Assembly (NCBI GenBank): GCA_963734725.1
Contig: CAVTIX010000021.1
Location: 124,001 to 188,000, forward strand
DNA: 64,000 nt
From: DASXKD01 sp963734725
GTDB taxonomy: Bacteria; Actinomycetota; Actinomycetes; Streptosporangiales; Streptosporangiaceae
Direction of reading: 5' to 3'
In this document: positions 8,589-16,764 of the stretch, in pieces
Layout of the letters: every line of letters begins with the position of its first letter
Position numbering within the stretch: position 1 is the first letter of the stretch
Notes under the pieces: generated by a model
The model's input: only the letters and a program-made list of their open reading frames with translations
What the model was told of the DNA's origin: nothing
Databases searched by the model: none
Program-made: the position numbers and the translations under genes

Positions 8589-8918
8589 GTGCACGAACTG
8601 GCGATCGCCGAAAGCGTGGTAGACGCCGTCACCCAGCGGCTGCCCGCCGCCAAGGTCACCTGCGTGCGCCTGGAAATCGGCGCGCTGTCCGGCGTGGTGC
8701 CGGACTCGATCAGGTTCTGCTTCGACCTGGCCACCGAGGGCACCGGGCTGGCGGGCGCCCGACTGGAGATCACCGAGCCGCCCGCCCGGTGCCGGTGCCG
8801 CGCTTGCGGCGCCGAGTTCCAGCCCGATTCGCCGATTGTGCTGTGCCCGTGCGGGAGCCCGGACGTCGCTGTGCTCGCCGGCGAGGAACTCAAGATCGTC
8901 TCGGTCCAGGTGGCGTGA
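8589..8918 (+). CDS. hypA: Nickel insertion protein HypA
   Basis: 109 residues beginning MHELAI; His2 and Glu3 are the nickel ligands and fix the GTG start at 8589, with GGGAGG just upstream. The zinc-site cysteines appear as CRCRACG (about 70-76) and LCPCGS. HypA passes nickel to the large subunit with HypB. A longer frame from 8556 would bury the nickel-binding N-terminus and is rejected. One base separates its stop from the hypB ATG. Confidence 0.94.
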   Translation: MHELAIAESVVDAVTQRLPAAKVTCVRLEIGALSGVVPDSIRFCFDLATEGTGLAGARLEITEPPARCRCRACGAEFQPDSPIVLCPCGSPDVAVLAGEELKIVSVQVA

Positions 8919-8919
8919 G

Positions 8920-9804
8920 ATGTGCGCGACCTGCGGCTGCGCCGACGCTGCCCGGACCCGGCACCAGCACGACGACGGCACCTGGCACGAGCACGGCGCC
9001 GCCCACGACGCGCCCGGGCACGAGCACCGGCACGAGCACGCCGATGGGCGGACCGTCACGCTGGAACAGCGGGTGCTGGCCCGCAACGACGCGCTCGCCC
9101 GGCAGAACCGGGACTGGCTGCACGCCCGGGGCATCCTCGCGCTCAACCTGATGAGCTCGCCCGGGGCGGGCAAGACCACGCTGCTCGAGCGCACCGCGCG
9201 CGACCTGGCCGGCGAGCTTGTCATCGGTGTCATCGAAGGGGACCAGGAGACCGCGCTGGACGCCGACCGGATGCGTGCGGCGGGCTGCCGGGTGGTGCAG
9301 GTCAACACCGGGACCGGGTGCCACCTCGACGCGGTGATGGTCCGCGACGCGCTCGCCGCGCTGGACCCGCCGGACGGCTCGGTGGTAGTGATCGAGAACG
9401 TGGGGAACCTGGTGTGCCCGGCCCTGTTCGACCTGGGCGAGGCACACCGGGTGGTGCTCGCGTCGGTCACCGAGGGCGCCGACAAGCCGGTCAAGTACCC
9501 GCACATGTTCCGCAGCGCTGGCCTGGTCCTGGTCAGCAAGACCGACCTGCTGCCCTACCTGGACTTCGACCTGGACCAGTGCACCGCCGACCTGGGGAAG
9601 ATCAGCCCCGCCGCCACGGTGCTGCCGGTCTCCGCGCGCGCCGGGGACGGCATCGGCGGGTGGTACGACTGGCTGCGCCAGCGCGGGCTGCTAGCCCAGG
9701 GGGGCACAGCACCTTTCGGAGGACACCCCCGCACCCCCGACGGCCCGGAACCCCCCGATGGCCTGCGGCCCCGCTCCTCCGTCGCGGGGCCTTGGCCGCG
9801 CTAG
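8920..9804 (+). CDS. hypB: Hydrogenase nickel GTPase HypB
   Basis: 294 residues. HypB hydrolyses GTP to drive nickel delivery. The N-terminal MCATCGC metal site is followed by a His-rich stretch (about 16-43, HDDG/HEHG/HEHRHEH), typical of nickel-storing forms. The P-loop is SSPGAGKTT, then EGDQET and SKTD for guanine. The last ~40 residues after LLAQGG are Pro/Gly-rich and look like an unstructured tail. It is the last hyp gene of this strand. Confidence 0.96.
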   Translation: MCATCGCADAARTRHQHDDGTWHEHGAAHDAPGHEHRHEHADGRTVTLEQRVLARNDALARQNRDWLHARGILALNLMSSPGAGKTTLLERTARDLAGELVIGVIEGDQETALDADRMRAAGCRVVQVNTGTGCHLDAVMVRDALAALDPPDGSVVVIENVGNLVCPALFDLGEAHRVVLASVTEGADKPVKYPHMFRSAGLVLVSKTDLLPYLDFDLDQCTADLGKISPAATVLPVSARAGDGIGGWYDWLRQRGLLAQGGTAPFGGHPRTPDGPEPPDGLRPRSSVAGPWPR

Positions 9805-9807
9805 CCT
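9802..9807 (+). promoter_or_regulatory. -10 box for the metallo-beta-lactamase gene
   Basis: TAGCCT lies 7 nt before GTG 9815, just after the hypB stop region. This suggests a separate leaderless transcript. Confidence 0.4.
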
Positions 9808-9814
9808 CGACGGT

Positions 9815-10663
9815 GTGACTTCCTGGGAAGAGGTGGCGGACGGCGTCTTCCGGCGCCGGTACCAGCCCCACGACGTGAGCGTCTGCGTCGTGCGCGGCGC
9901 CGGCGGGCTGCTCGTCTGCGACACCCGCTCCTCACACCGCCAGGCCGACGAGATCCGCGCCGACCTGAAGGAACTGGGCACCCTGCCGGTCCGCTGGGTA
10001 GTCAACACGCACGCCCACTTCGATCACAGTTTCGGCAACGCTCGGTTCGGCCCGGACAGCGACCTGGGCGCGCCGATCTACGGGCACGATCGCGTGCCCG
10101 CCCACCTCAACGCCTACGAGCGGCCGATGCTCGCCGGGCTGATCGCGGCGGGCGAGGAACCGCGTGGGGAGTGGGCCGAGATCGTGATCACCCCGCCTAC
10201 GGTGCTGGTCGGCGAGGCGATGACGCTCGACCTCGGCGGCGCCACGGCGCAGTTGCGGCATCTGGGCCGCGGGCACACCGACAACGACCTGCTGGTGCAC
10301 CTGCCGGCCAGCGGCGTATGGCTCACCGGTGACCTGGTCGAGGAATCCGGGCCGCCGGTATACGGGTCTGGCAGCTTCCCGCTGGACTGGCCCGGCACGA
10401 TCGGCCGGCTCCGGACGGAGTTGCGTGACGGGGACGTCCTGGTGCCCGGGCACGGCGCGGTCGTTGACGCCGCGTTCCTGGCGGCGCAGCACGAGGAGCT
10501 TGCCGCCGCCGCCGCGCTCATCGCCGAACTGCACGCGGCGGGCGTGCCGGAACAGGAAGCGGTGGCCAAAGCCGGCGACCGCTGGCCGTTCCCGGAAGGC
10601 CTCCCCGGCTGCGGCTTCGCCGCAGCTGTCCGCGACGGCTACCGTCAGCTCACCGGTCCCTAG
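9815..10663 (+). CDS. Metallo-beta-lactamase fold hydrolase
   Basis: 282 residues from GTG 9815. The metal motif HAHFDHSFGN (HxHxDH) is intact, with later ligands in LGRGHTDND, TGDLVEE and VPGHGAV. Members of this broad family hydrolyse thioesters, phosphodiesters or lactams; the substrate cannot be told from sequence. It overlaps the 3' end of convergent hypF by 14 bp. An association with hydrogenase maturation is only positional. Confidence 0.88.
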   Translation: MTSWEEVADGVFRRRYQPHDVSVCVVRGAGGLLVCDTRSSHRQADEIRADLKELGTLPVRWVVNTHAHFDHSFGNARFGPDSDLGAPIYGHDRVPAHLNAYERPMLAGLIAAGEEPRGEWAEIVITPPTVLVGEAMTLDLGGATAQLRHLGRGHTDNDLLVHLPASGVWLTGDLVEESGPPVYGSGSFPLDWPGTIGRLRTELRDGDVLVPGHGAVVDAAFLAAQHEELAAAAALIAELHAAGVPEQEAVAKAGDRWPFPEGLPGCGFAAAVRDGYRQLTGP

Positions 10664-13001
10664 CCCCGGCAACAACGGCTTGGCCGAGGCTGATGCCGCC
10701 GTCGTTGCACGGCACCCTGGAATGCGTCAGCACCCGGAACCCGCGCGCCGCCAGCCGCGCCGCCGCCCGCTCCGCGACGATCACGTTCTGGAACACCCCG
10801 CCGGACAGCGCGACGGTGTCCAGCCCGTGCCGCTCCCGCGCCAGCACGCACCCGTCCTCGATCAGCGCGGCGATCCCGTTGTGGAACCGGGCCGCGATCA
10901 GCGGCGCCGGCGCCCCCCCGGCCAGCTCGCCGGTGACCGCGCGCACCAGGCCGGCGCCTTCGATGCAAAACGGCCCCTGCCCGGTGACCTCCGCCCGGTA
11001 CGAGCCCGTCTCGCCGGGGTCGGCCAGTTGCTCGAGTTCCACGGCGGCCTGGCCCTCGTAGTTGATCGTGTCCCGCACCGACAACAGCGCGGCGACCGCG
11101 TCGAACAACCGCCCGGCGCTGGAGGAGAGCGGGGCGTTGACGCCCCGGCCGGCCATCGAGGTGACCGCAGCCCAGCTCCGCTCGTTGCGCTTGACCACGT
11201 CCAGCCCGGGTGGCGGCCCGCCGGGGAAGGCCGCACGCAGGTAAGCGGCGGCCATCCGCCAGGGCTGGCGGATCGCCGCCGCGCCGCCGGGCATCGGCAC
11301 CGGGGCCAGGTGCCCGGCCCGCTCGAAGCCGGCCAGGTCCGCTACGAGGAACTCGCCGCCCCACAGGGTGCCGTCGGCGCCGTACCCGGTGCCGTCGAAC
11401 GCCACCCCGATCACCGGGCCTTCGTGGCCGTTGTCGGCCAGGCACGAGGCGATGTGCGCGTGGTGATGCTGCACGCCACAGACGTCCAGGTCGAGGTCCA
11501 GCGCGTACTTGGTGGACAGGTACTCGGGGTGCAGGTCGTAGGCGACGACCTGCGGCTCGATGCCAAACAGCCGGCCGAAGTGCTCGATGCCCTCGGTGAA
11601 CGAGCGCAGCGTCGCCGCGTTCTCCAGGTCTCCGATGTGGTGGGACACAAACGCGTGGTGCCCTTTAGCCAGGCAGAACGTGTTCTTCAGCTCGGCCCCG
11701 CAGGCGAGCACCGGCCGGGGGAACCGGCGCCGGAAGGTCACGGGTTCAGGGACGTACCCCCGGGAGCGCCGGATGAGCATCTCCCGGCCGCGCTCAGCCA
11801 GCTCTGACCCCGCCACCCCGCGCTCAGCCAGCTCCGACCCCGCCACCCCGCGCTCAGCCAGCTCTGACCCCGCCACCCCACCCCATACCCGGACTACCGA
11901 GTCGTCGGCCCTGATGTGGATGGCCCGGTCGTGGGTGAGGAACTTGTCCGCGATCCCCTGGAGTTGGGTGAAGGCATCCTCGTCGCGGTAGGCGATCGGC
12001 TCGTCCGAGATGTTGCCGCTGGTCAGCACGACCGGTCGGGCGACCGCTTCGAGCAGCAGGTGGTGCAGCGGGGTGTACGGCAGCATGACCCCGAGATAGC
12101 GGTTCCCCGGCGCGACCGCGGCGGCGACCGCCCCGGGGCGCCGGGGCATCAGCACGATCGGCCGGCGCGGGCTGGCCAGCAGCCCGGCAGCGGCCTCGTC
12201 CACCTCGCACAGTTGCCGCGCCGCCGCCAGGCCGGCCGCCATCACCGCGAACGGCTTGTCCTCCCGGTGCTTGCGCGCCCGCAGCGCCGCGGCCGCCTCC
12301 TCATTGCGCGCGTCCACGGCGAGGTGGTAGCCGCCGAGCCCCTTCACCGCCAGCACCTGCCCGGCCCGCAGCACCGCGGCCGCGGCCCCCACCGGGTCGC
12401 CGGTCTCCGCCAGGCTGCCGTCGGGGGACAGCAGGCTCAGCCGCGGCCCGCACGCGGGGCAGCACACCGGCTGGGCGTGGAAGCGCCGGTCGGCCGGGTC
12501 GTGGTACTCCGCCGCGCACTGCTCGCACATGGCGAAGGCGGCCATGGTGGTGTTCGGCCGGTCGTAGGGCACGTCGGCGACGATGGTGAACCGCGGCCCA
12601 CAGTTGGTGCAGTTGATGAACGGGTACGCATACCGCCGGTCCCTGGGATCGCCGAGTTCGGCCAGGCAGTCGGCGCACATCGCGCTGTCCGCCGACACCA
12701 GGGCGGTGCGCCGGGCGCCCGGTGCGCTCGGGGCGATGGTGAACCCCGGAGTTTCGTTTGGCTGGATCGCTCTTGACACGATCGCGTCGATCCTGGCCAG
12801 CGGCGGGGCATCCCGTTCCACCGCGACCAGGAATTCCGCGACGGCAGCGGGGTCGCCCTCGACCTCGGCGAACACGCCCTCGGCGTCGTTGCCGACGAAG
12901 CCGGACAGGCCCAGCCGCGCTGCCAGCGAGTAGACGAACGGGCGGAACCCGACCCCCTGGACGGTCCCCGTCACCCGGACCGACTTGCGGACCCGGGCCA
13001 T
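10650..13001 (-). CDS. hypF: Carbamoyltransferase HypF, with repeat insertion
   Basis: About 783 residues (GTG at 13013 adds four). HypF uses carbamoyl phosphate and ATP to make the thiocarbamoyl precursor of the CN ligands on HypE. Order seen: acylphosphatase domain (TVQGVGFRPFVY), two zinc-finger stretches (CADCLAEL/CTNCGPRF and CEQCAAEY/CCPACGPR), a YrdC domain and a Kae1-like domain (HHHAHIASC, GVAFDGTGYG). A 30-residue insertion of three GVAGSELAER copies sits in the loop between DDSVVRVW and MLIRRSRGY. The gene stands alone on the minus strand, divergent from pgeF. Confidence 0.95.
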   Translation of the reverse strand: MARVRKSVRVTGTVQGVGFRPFVYSLAARLGLSGFVGNDAEGVFAEVEGDPAAVAEFLVAVERDAPPLARIDAIVSRAIQPNETPGFTIAPSAPGARRTALVSADSAMCADCLAELGDPRDRRYAYPFINCTNCGPRFTIVADVPYDRPNTTMAAFAMCEQCAAEYHDPADRRFHAQPVCCPACGPRLSLLSPDGSLAETGDPVGAAAAVLRAGQVLAVKGLGGYHLAVDARNEEAAAALRARKHREDKPFAVMAAGLAAARQLCEVDEAAAGLLASPRRPIVLMPRRPGAVAAAVAPGNRYLGVMLPYTPLHHLLLEAVARPVVLTSGNISDEPIAYRDEDAFTQLQGIADKFLTHDRAIHIRADDSVVRVWGGVAGSELAERGVAGSELAERGVAGSELAERGREMLIRRSRGYVPEPVTFRRRFPRPVLACGAELKNTFCLAKGHHAFVSHHIGDLENAATLRSFTEGIEHFGRLFGIEPQVVAYDLHPEYLSTKYALDLDLDVCGVQHHHAHIASCLADNGHEGPVIGVAFDGTGYGADGTLWGGEFLVADLAGFERAGHLAPVPMPGGAAAIRQPWRMAAAYLRAAFPGGPPPGLDVVKRNERSWAAVTSMAGRGVNAPLSSSAGRLFDAVAALLSVRDTINYEGQAAVELEQLADPGETGSYRAEVTGQGPFCIEGAGLVRAVTGELAGGAPAPLIAARFHNGIAALIEDGCVLARERHGLDTVALSGGVFQNVIVAERAAARLAARGFRVLTHSRVPCNDGGISLGQAVVAGARDR
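11791..11880. repeat. Three 30-bp tandem repeats inside hypF
   Basis: Units at 11791-11820, 11821-11850 and 11851-11880, almost identical. Because 30 is divisible by three, they keep frame and add GVAGSELAER three times. Each unit contains CCCCGCCACCCC, which is also the core of the array at 15231. Confidence 0.95.
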
Positions 13002-13039
13002 GTCACTGTTCACCGTCCCAGTGTGGCGCGGGCGTGCTC

Positions 13040-13045
13040 TAAGCT
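13040..13045 (+). promoter_or_regulatory. -10 box for pgeF
   Basis: TAAGCT ends 8 nt before the ATG at 13054, consistent with a nearly leaderless transcript reading away from hypF. Confidence 0.4.
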
Positions 13046-13053
13046 CCCAGACG

Positions 13054-13881
13054 ATGACGAGACAAGCCGTGGCAGGCTACGAACTGCGCCAGCGCGCGGG
13101 GCTGCGCGTGCTGGCCTGGCCCGCCCTGGACGGGCTGGGCGCCGAGGCGATCGTCACCACCCGGGACGGGGGCGTCTCGGCCGGCGTGTACGCCACGCTG
13201 AACCTCAGCTTCTCGGTGGGCGACGAGCACGGCAACGTGGTGGAGAACCGCCGCAGGGCGGCCGCCGCGGCCGGCGCGGGCCTGGGTGACCTGGTCTTCG
13301 CCACGCAGGTGCACGGGGCCGCGGTCCGCGTGGTGACCGGCGCCGACCGGGGCCGCGGCGCGGCCGCGCCGGGCGGCACGGTGGGCGACGCCGACGCCCT
13401 GGTCACCGGCGAACCCGGGCCCGTGCTGGCGGTGCTCGTGGCGGACTGTGTGCCGGTCGTGCTGTACGACCCGCGCGCCCGGGTGCTCGCCTGCGTGCAC
13501 GCGGGGTGGCGCGGCACCGTGGCGCGGGCGACCGGGGCGGCGCTGGCGGCCATGGAAACCCTGGGCGCCCGCCCGGGCGACGTGCGCGCGGGCGTCGGCC
13601 CGGCGATCGGCCCGGACCGGTACCAGGTCGGCGCGGAGGTCGCGGACGCGGCGCGGGACGCGCTCAGGCCGTTCCTGCGCCCCGACGGCGCCGGGGCCTG
13701 GCTGTTCGACCTGTGGGGCGCCAACCGGTTCCTGCTCCGCGAGGCGGGTGTGCCGGACCGGAACATCCACGTGGCCCGCGTGCCCACCGGCCCGGCGCCC
13801 GGCCTGTTCTTCAGCGACCGGACCGCGCGGCCGTGCGGCCGGTTCGCCGCCCTGGCCCGGCTGCACCCCGGGGCCGGCTGA
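13054..13881 (+). CDS. pgeF: Purine nucleoside phosphorylase/laccase-domain protein (PgeF/YfiH)
   Basis: 275 residues of the LACC1/YfiH family. Members act on purine nucleosides, and PgeF has been implicated in editing peptidoglycan precursors. The metal motifs are ATQVHG, VADCVPV and CVHAGWRGT. A longer frame from 12985 enters the hypF promoter and is rejected. The stop overlaps the next start (TGATG at 13879), so it is cotranscribed with the Mur ligase, as is common for this family near cell-wall genes. Confidence 0.9.
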   Translation: MTRQAVAGYELRQRAGLRVLAWPALDGLGAEAIVTTRDGGVSAGVYATLNLSFSVGDEHGNVVENRRRAAAAAGAGLGDLVFATQVHGAAVRVVTGADRGRGAAAPGGTVGDADALVTGEPGPVLAVLVADCVPVVLYDPRARVLACVHAGWRGTVARATGAALAAMETLGARPGDVRAGVGPAIGPDRYQVGAEVADAARDALRPFLRPDGAGAWLFDLWGANRFLLREAGVPDRNIHVARVPTGPAPGLFFSDRTARPCGRFAALARLHPGAG

Positions 13882-15209
13882 TGGCCGCGCCACGGCCCGT
13901 CCTGTCCTGGTCGGACGTGCAGGGGATGCGCGTGGGCGTCTGGGGGCTCGGCGTCGAGGGCAGGGCGACCCTGCGCAAGCTCGCCACGGTTGGCGCGCAA
14001 GCGGTGCTGGTGGACGACCGGCCGCCGGGGCCGGGGCCGGACGGGCGCCCGGTGCTGGCTACCGCTGAAGGCGGCCTGGCGGCGCTGGGTGCCTGCGACG
14101 TGGTGGTCAAGTCGCCCGGCATCAGCCGCTACCGCGCCGAAGTGGCGGAGCTGGTGGCGCGGGGCATTCCGGTGGCCGGCGGCCTGGGCCTGTGGCTGGC
14201 CGGGGCGGACCTGGGCCGGGTCGCGTGCATCACCGGGACCAAGGGCAAGAGCAGCACCACGGCGATCGCGGGGCACCTGCTGCGCGGGTGGGGCTACCCG
14301 TGCGTGGTCGGCGGCAACATCGGCCAGCCGCCATGGGACCCTTCGGTCGATCAGGAAGCCCGGTACTGGGTCATCGAGACGTCCAGCTACCAGGCCACGG
14401 ACCTGCCCGTCTCGCCCGCCGTGGTCGCGGTGACCTCGCTGCACCCCGACCACCTGGACTGGCACGGCGACGTGGAGACGTACTACCGGGACAAGCTGTC
14501 GGCTTGCTCCCAGCCTGGCGCGGACCTCACCGTGGCGAACGGGGACAGCGGGGAACTCGCGCGGCGCGCGGCGCTGCTCGGGCCCCGGGTGCAGTGGGTC
14601 CGGGCCGGCGACGACCCGGGCGCCGACTGGATGGCCCCGCTCGGCCTGCTCGGCGCGCACGGCCGGCGCAACGCGCTGATCGCCCGGGCGTGCCTGCGGG
14701 CCCTCGGGGTTCCGGAGGCGGACGACGAGGACGCGCTGGCGCAGGCGGCGGCGGGCTTCGTGCCGCTGGCGCACCGGCTTCAGGTGATCGGCGAGGTCGG
14801 CGGGGTGACGTTCGTGGACGACAGCCTGTCCACCAACGTGCTGCCCACCCTGGCCGCGATGGGCTCCTTCCCCGGCCGCCGGGTCGCGCTGATCGCCGGC
14901 GGGCACGACCGTGGCATCGACTACGCGCCGCTCGCCGCGGGGCTGGCCGGGCGGGACACACCCGCCCTGGTGCTGACCGTGCCCGACAGCGGGCCGCGAA
15001 TCCAGGCGGCGATCGAGGCGGCCGGGCCCGCCAAGGTGGACGTGGCAGCGTGCGGCGGGCTGGACGAGGCGGTGCGGCGCGGGTTCGGCTGGGCCCGCCC
15101 GGACGGGGTGGTGCTGCTGTCCCCCGCCGCGCCGAGCTTCGGCCGCTACCGTGATTACGCCGACCGCGGCGAGGCCTTCGCCCGCGCCATGAACGCCTGC
15201 CGTGCCTGA
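13881..15209 (+). CDS. Mur ligase, MurD or MurD2-like
   Basis: 442 residues with the three Mur ligase domains: an N-terminal UDP-binding Rossmann part (GLGVEGRATLRKL), the central ATPase (ITGTKGKSST) and the C-terminal domain (DDSLSTN, GGHDRGID). MurD adds D-glutamate to UDP-MurNAc-L-Ala. The P-loop reads GTKGKS rather than the usual GTNGKT, which I associate with the MurD2 branch that adds L-Glu and works with the epimerase MurL; no murL is in this window. It lies outside any division/cell-wall cluster, so it may be a second MurD in the genome. Confidence 0.82.
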   Translation: MAAPRPVLSWSDVQGMRVGVWGLGVEGRATLRKLATVGAQAVLVDDRPPGPGPDGRPVLATAEGGLAALGACDVVVKSPGISRYRAEVAELVARGIPVAGGLGLWLAGADLGRVACITGTKGKSSTTAIAGHLLRGWGYPCVVGGNIGQPPWDPSVDQEARYWVIETSSYQATDLPVSPAVVAVTSLHPDHLDWHGDVETYYRDKLSACSQPGADLTVANGDSGELARRAALLGPRVQWVRAGDDPGADWMAPLGLLGAHGRRNALIARACLRALGVPEADDEDALAQAAAGFVPLAHRLQVIGEVGGVTFVDDSLSTNVLPTLAAMGSFPGRRVALIAGGHDRGIDYAPLAAGLAGRDTPALVLTVPDSGPRIQAAIEAAGPAKVDVAACGGLDEAVRRGFGWARPDGVVLLSPAAPSFGRYRDYADRGEAFARAMNACRA

Positions 15210-15230
15210 GCCGGCCTATCCCCGTCCCCA

Positions 15231-15287
15231 GCGGCGCCCCGCCACCCCAGCGGCGCCCCGCCACCCCAGCGGCGCCCCGCCACCCCT
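15231..15287. repeat. Three 19-bp tandem repeats
   Basis: GCGGCGCCCCGCCACCCCA at 15231, 15250 and 15269 (last base differs in the third). They follow the Mur ligase stop and share the 12-nt core CCCCGCCACCCC with the repeats inside hypF. They could fold poorly, so a terminator role is doubtful. Confidence 0.9.
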
Positions 15288-15300
15288 GCGGGGTTTGTCA

Positions 15301-15350
15301 TGGTTGCGCAACCACGACATTCTTTTGTGATGGTTGGCGCAACCATCACA
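15301..15350. promoter_or_regulatory. Two palindromic operators before the flavoprotein gene
   Basis: Site 1 (15301-15314) is the perfect palindrome TGGTTGCGCAACCA. Site 2 (15326-15350) has perfect 11-bp arms TGTGATGGTTG and CAACCATCACA around GCG. Both share TGGTTG/CAACCA, and their centres are about 30 bp apart, roughly three helix turns. The TGGT-N-ACCA layout is like operators of FadR-type GntR regulators such as LldR and GlcC, which control hydroxyacid oxidases like the gene starting at 15368. Confidence 0.65.
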
Positions 15351-15367
15351 GGTCCGGGAAGGCTGGT

Positions 15368-16732
15368 TTGTTGAGCAGCGGGAAGCTATCCGGGGCGTTG
15401 TTTCGGGAGTTTGCTTCTGTTGTTGGTGATGCGCATGTGCTGACCGGGGACGCGACCGCGGGGTACGCGGTGGACTGGACCGGGCGGTTCCGCGGACATG
15501 CCCCGGCCGTGCTGCGCCCGGCGGACACCGCCGAGGTAGCCGGGGTGCTTGCGGTGTGCCACCGGGCGGGCCTCCCCGTGGTCCCGCAGGGCGGCAACAC
15601 CGGCCTGGTCGGCGGCGGGGTCCCCGGCCATGGCGAGGTGGTGCTGAGCCTGGCGCGGCTGGACCGGCTGGACCCGGTGGACACCGACGCCGGCCAGGTC
15701 ACCGCCGGCGCCGGGGTGCCGCTGCAACGCGTCGCGGACGCGGATCCGGCGCTGGACCTCGGCGTGCTGATCGCCAGCAGGGACAGCGCCACGGTCGGCG
15801 GCGCGGTCGCGACCAACGCGGGCGGGCTCCGCGTGCTGCGTTACGGGCCGATGCGGGCCCAGTTGCGCGGCGTCGAGGCGGTGCTCGCCGACGGCACGGT
15901 GGTGTCGCACCTGGCCGGGCTGGTCAAGGACAACACCGGGTACGACTACCCCGGCCTGCTGGCCGGGTCCGAGGGCACGCTCGCCGTGATCACCGCGGCG
16001 CGGATCCAGCTCGTGCCGAGGCCAGCCGACCCGGTCACGGTGATCGTCGGGCTCGACGGCCCGGCGGAGGTGCACGACCTGGCCCGCGCGGCGTTGCGTG
16101 CCGTTCCCGGGCTGCTGTCGGCGGAGTTCTTCACCCGGGCCGGGCTGGACGTGCTGGCCGAGCACGCCGGCCTGGCGCCGCCGCTGCGCGACCCGGTTCC
16201 CGCGTTCCTGCTGCTGGAAGCCGCCGGGACGGGCGCGGCGGAGGATCTGGCCGGCCTGGCCGGGGACTACCCGGTGGCGGTGGCCACCACGGCGGCGGAC
16301 CGGGCCCGGCTGTGGGCGTACCGGGAGCGCCATCCGGAGGCGGCCGGATTCCTCGGGGTGCCGCTGAAGCTGGACGTGTCCGTACCGGCCGCGAACTGGG
16401 TCACGCTGGCCACCGGGGTCGGCGAGGTGGTCCGGGCCGTGGACCCGGATGCCCGGCTGATCAGCTATGGCCACGTCGCAGACGGGAACCTGCATGTCAA
16501 CGTGGTGCCTGCGGCCGAGGCCGACGGGCGGCACGAGGACGCGGTGTTCGGCTTCGTGGCCTCGCTCGGCGGATCGATCTCGGCCGAGCACGGCATTGGC
16601 GCGCTCAAGGCCCGCTGGCTCCCGCTGATCCGCTCCGCACCGGAGCGCGCTCTGTTCGCCCGGATCCGGGCCGCGTTCGACCCGGCCGGGATACTCAACC
16701 CGCACGTCCTGCCGAGTGAGACATATAGTTGA
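15368..16732 (+). CDS. FAD-linked 2-hydroxyacid dehydrogenase, GlcD/D2HGDH type
   Basis: 454 residues with an N-terminal PCMH FAD domain (VPQGGNTGLVGG, ASRDSATVGGAVATNAGG) and a C-terminal FAD-oxidase domain ending with SYGHVADGNLHVN and SISAEHGIGALK. The substrate may be glycolate, D-lactate or D-2-hydroxyglutarate. The start is TTG 15368 or TTG 15371, with GGAAGG at 15357-15362. The paired operators directly upstream indicate tight repression, yet no FadR-type regulator gene is adjacent. Confidence 0.9.
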   Translation: MLSSGKLSGALFREFASVVGDAHVLTGDATAGYAVDWTGRFRGHAPAVLRPADTAEVAGVLAVCHRAGLPVVPQGGNTGLVGGGVPGHGEVVLSLARLDRLDPVDTDAGQVTAGAGVPLQRVADADPALDLGVLIASRDSATVGGAVATNAGGLRVLRYGPMRAQLRGVEAVLADGTVVSHLAGLVKDNTGYDYPGLLAGSEGTLAVITAARIQLVPRPADPVTVIVGLDGPAEVHDLARAALRAVPGLLSAEFFTRAGLDVLAEHAGLAPPLRDPVPAFLLLEAAGTGAAEDLAGLAGDYPVAVATTAADRARLWAYRERHPEAAGFLGVPLKLDVSVPAANWVTLATGVGEVVRAVDPDARLISYGHVADGNLHVNVVPAAEADGRHEDAVFGFVASLGGSISAEHGIGALKARWLPLIRSAPERALFARIRAAFDPAGILNPHVLPSETYS

Positions 16733-16764
16733 TCCCTCAACCAGGGGTGGCCGGCGGAGGTGCA

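Noticed and set aside
8459..9151. 230-codon frame across hypA and hypB
   Set aside because: Overlaps two genes with diagnostic motifs in other frames.
11791..11880. CRISPR-like array
   Set aside because: Units abut with no spacers and stay in frame within hypF; no cas genes are present.
13054..13881. Multicopper laccase
   Set aside because: The motifs are those of the YfiH/PgeF family, which does not carry multicopper cupredoxin domains.
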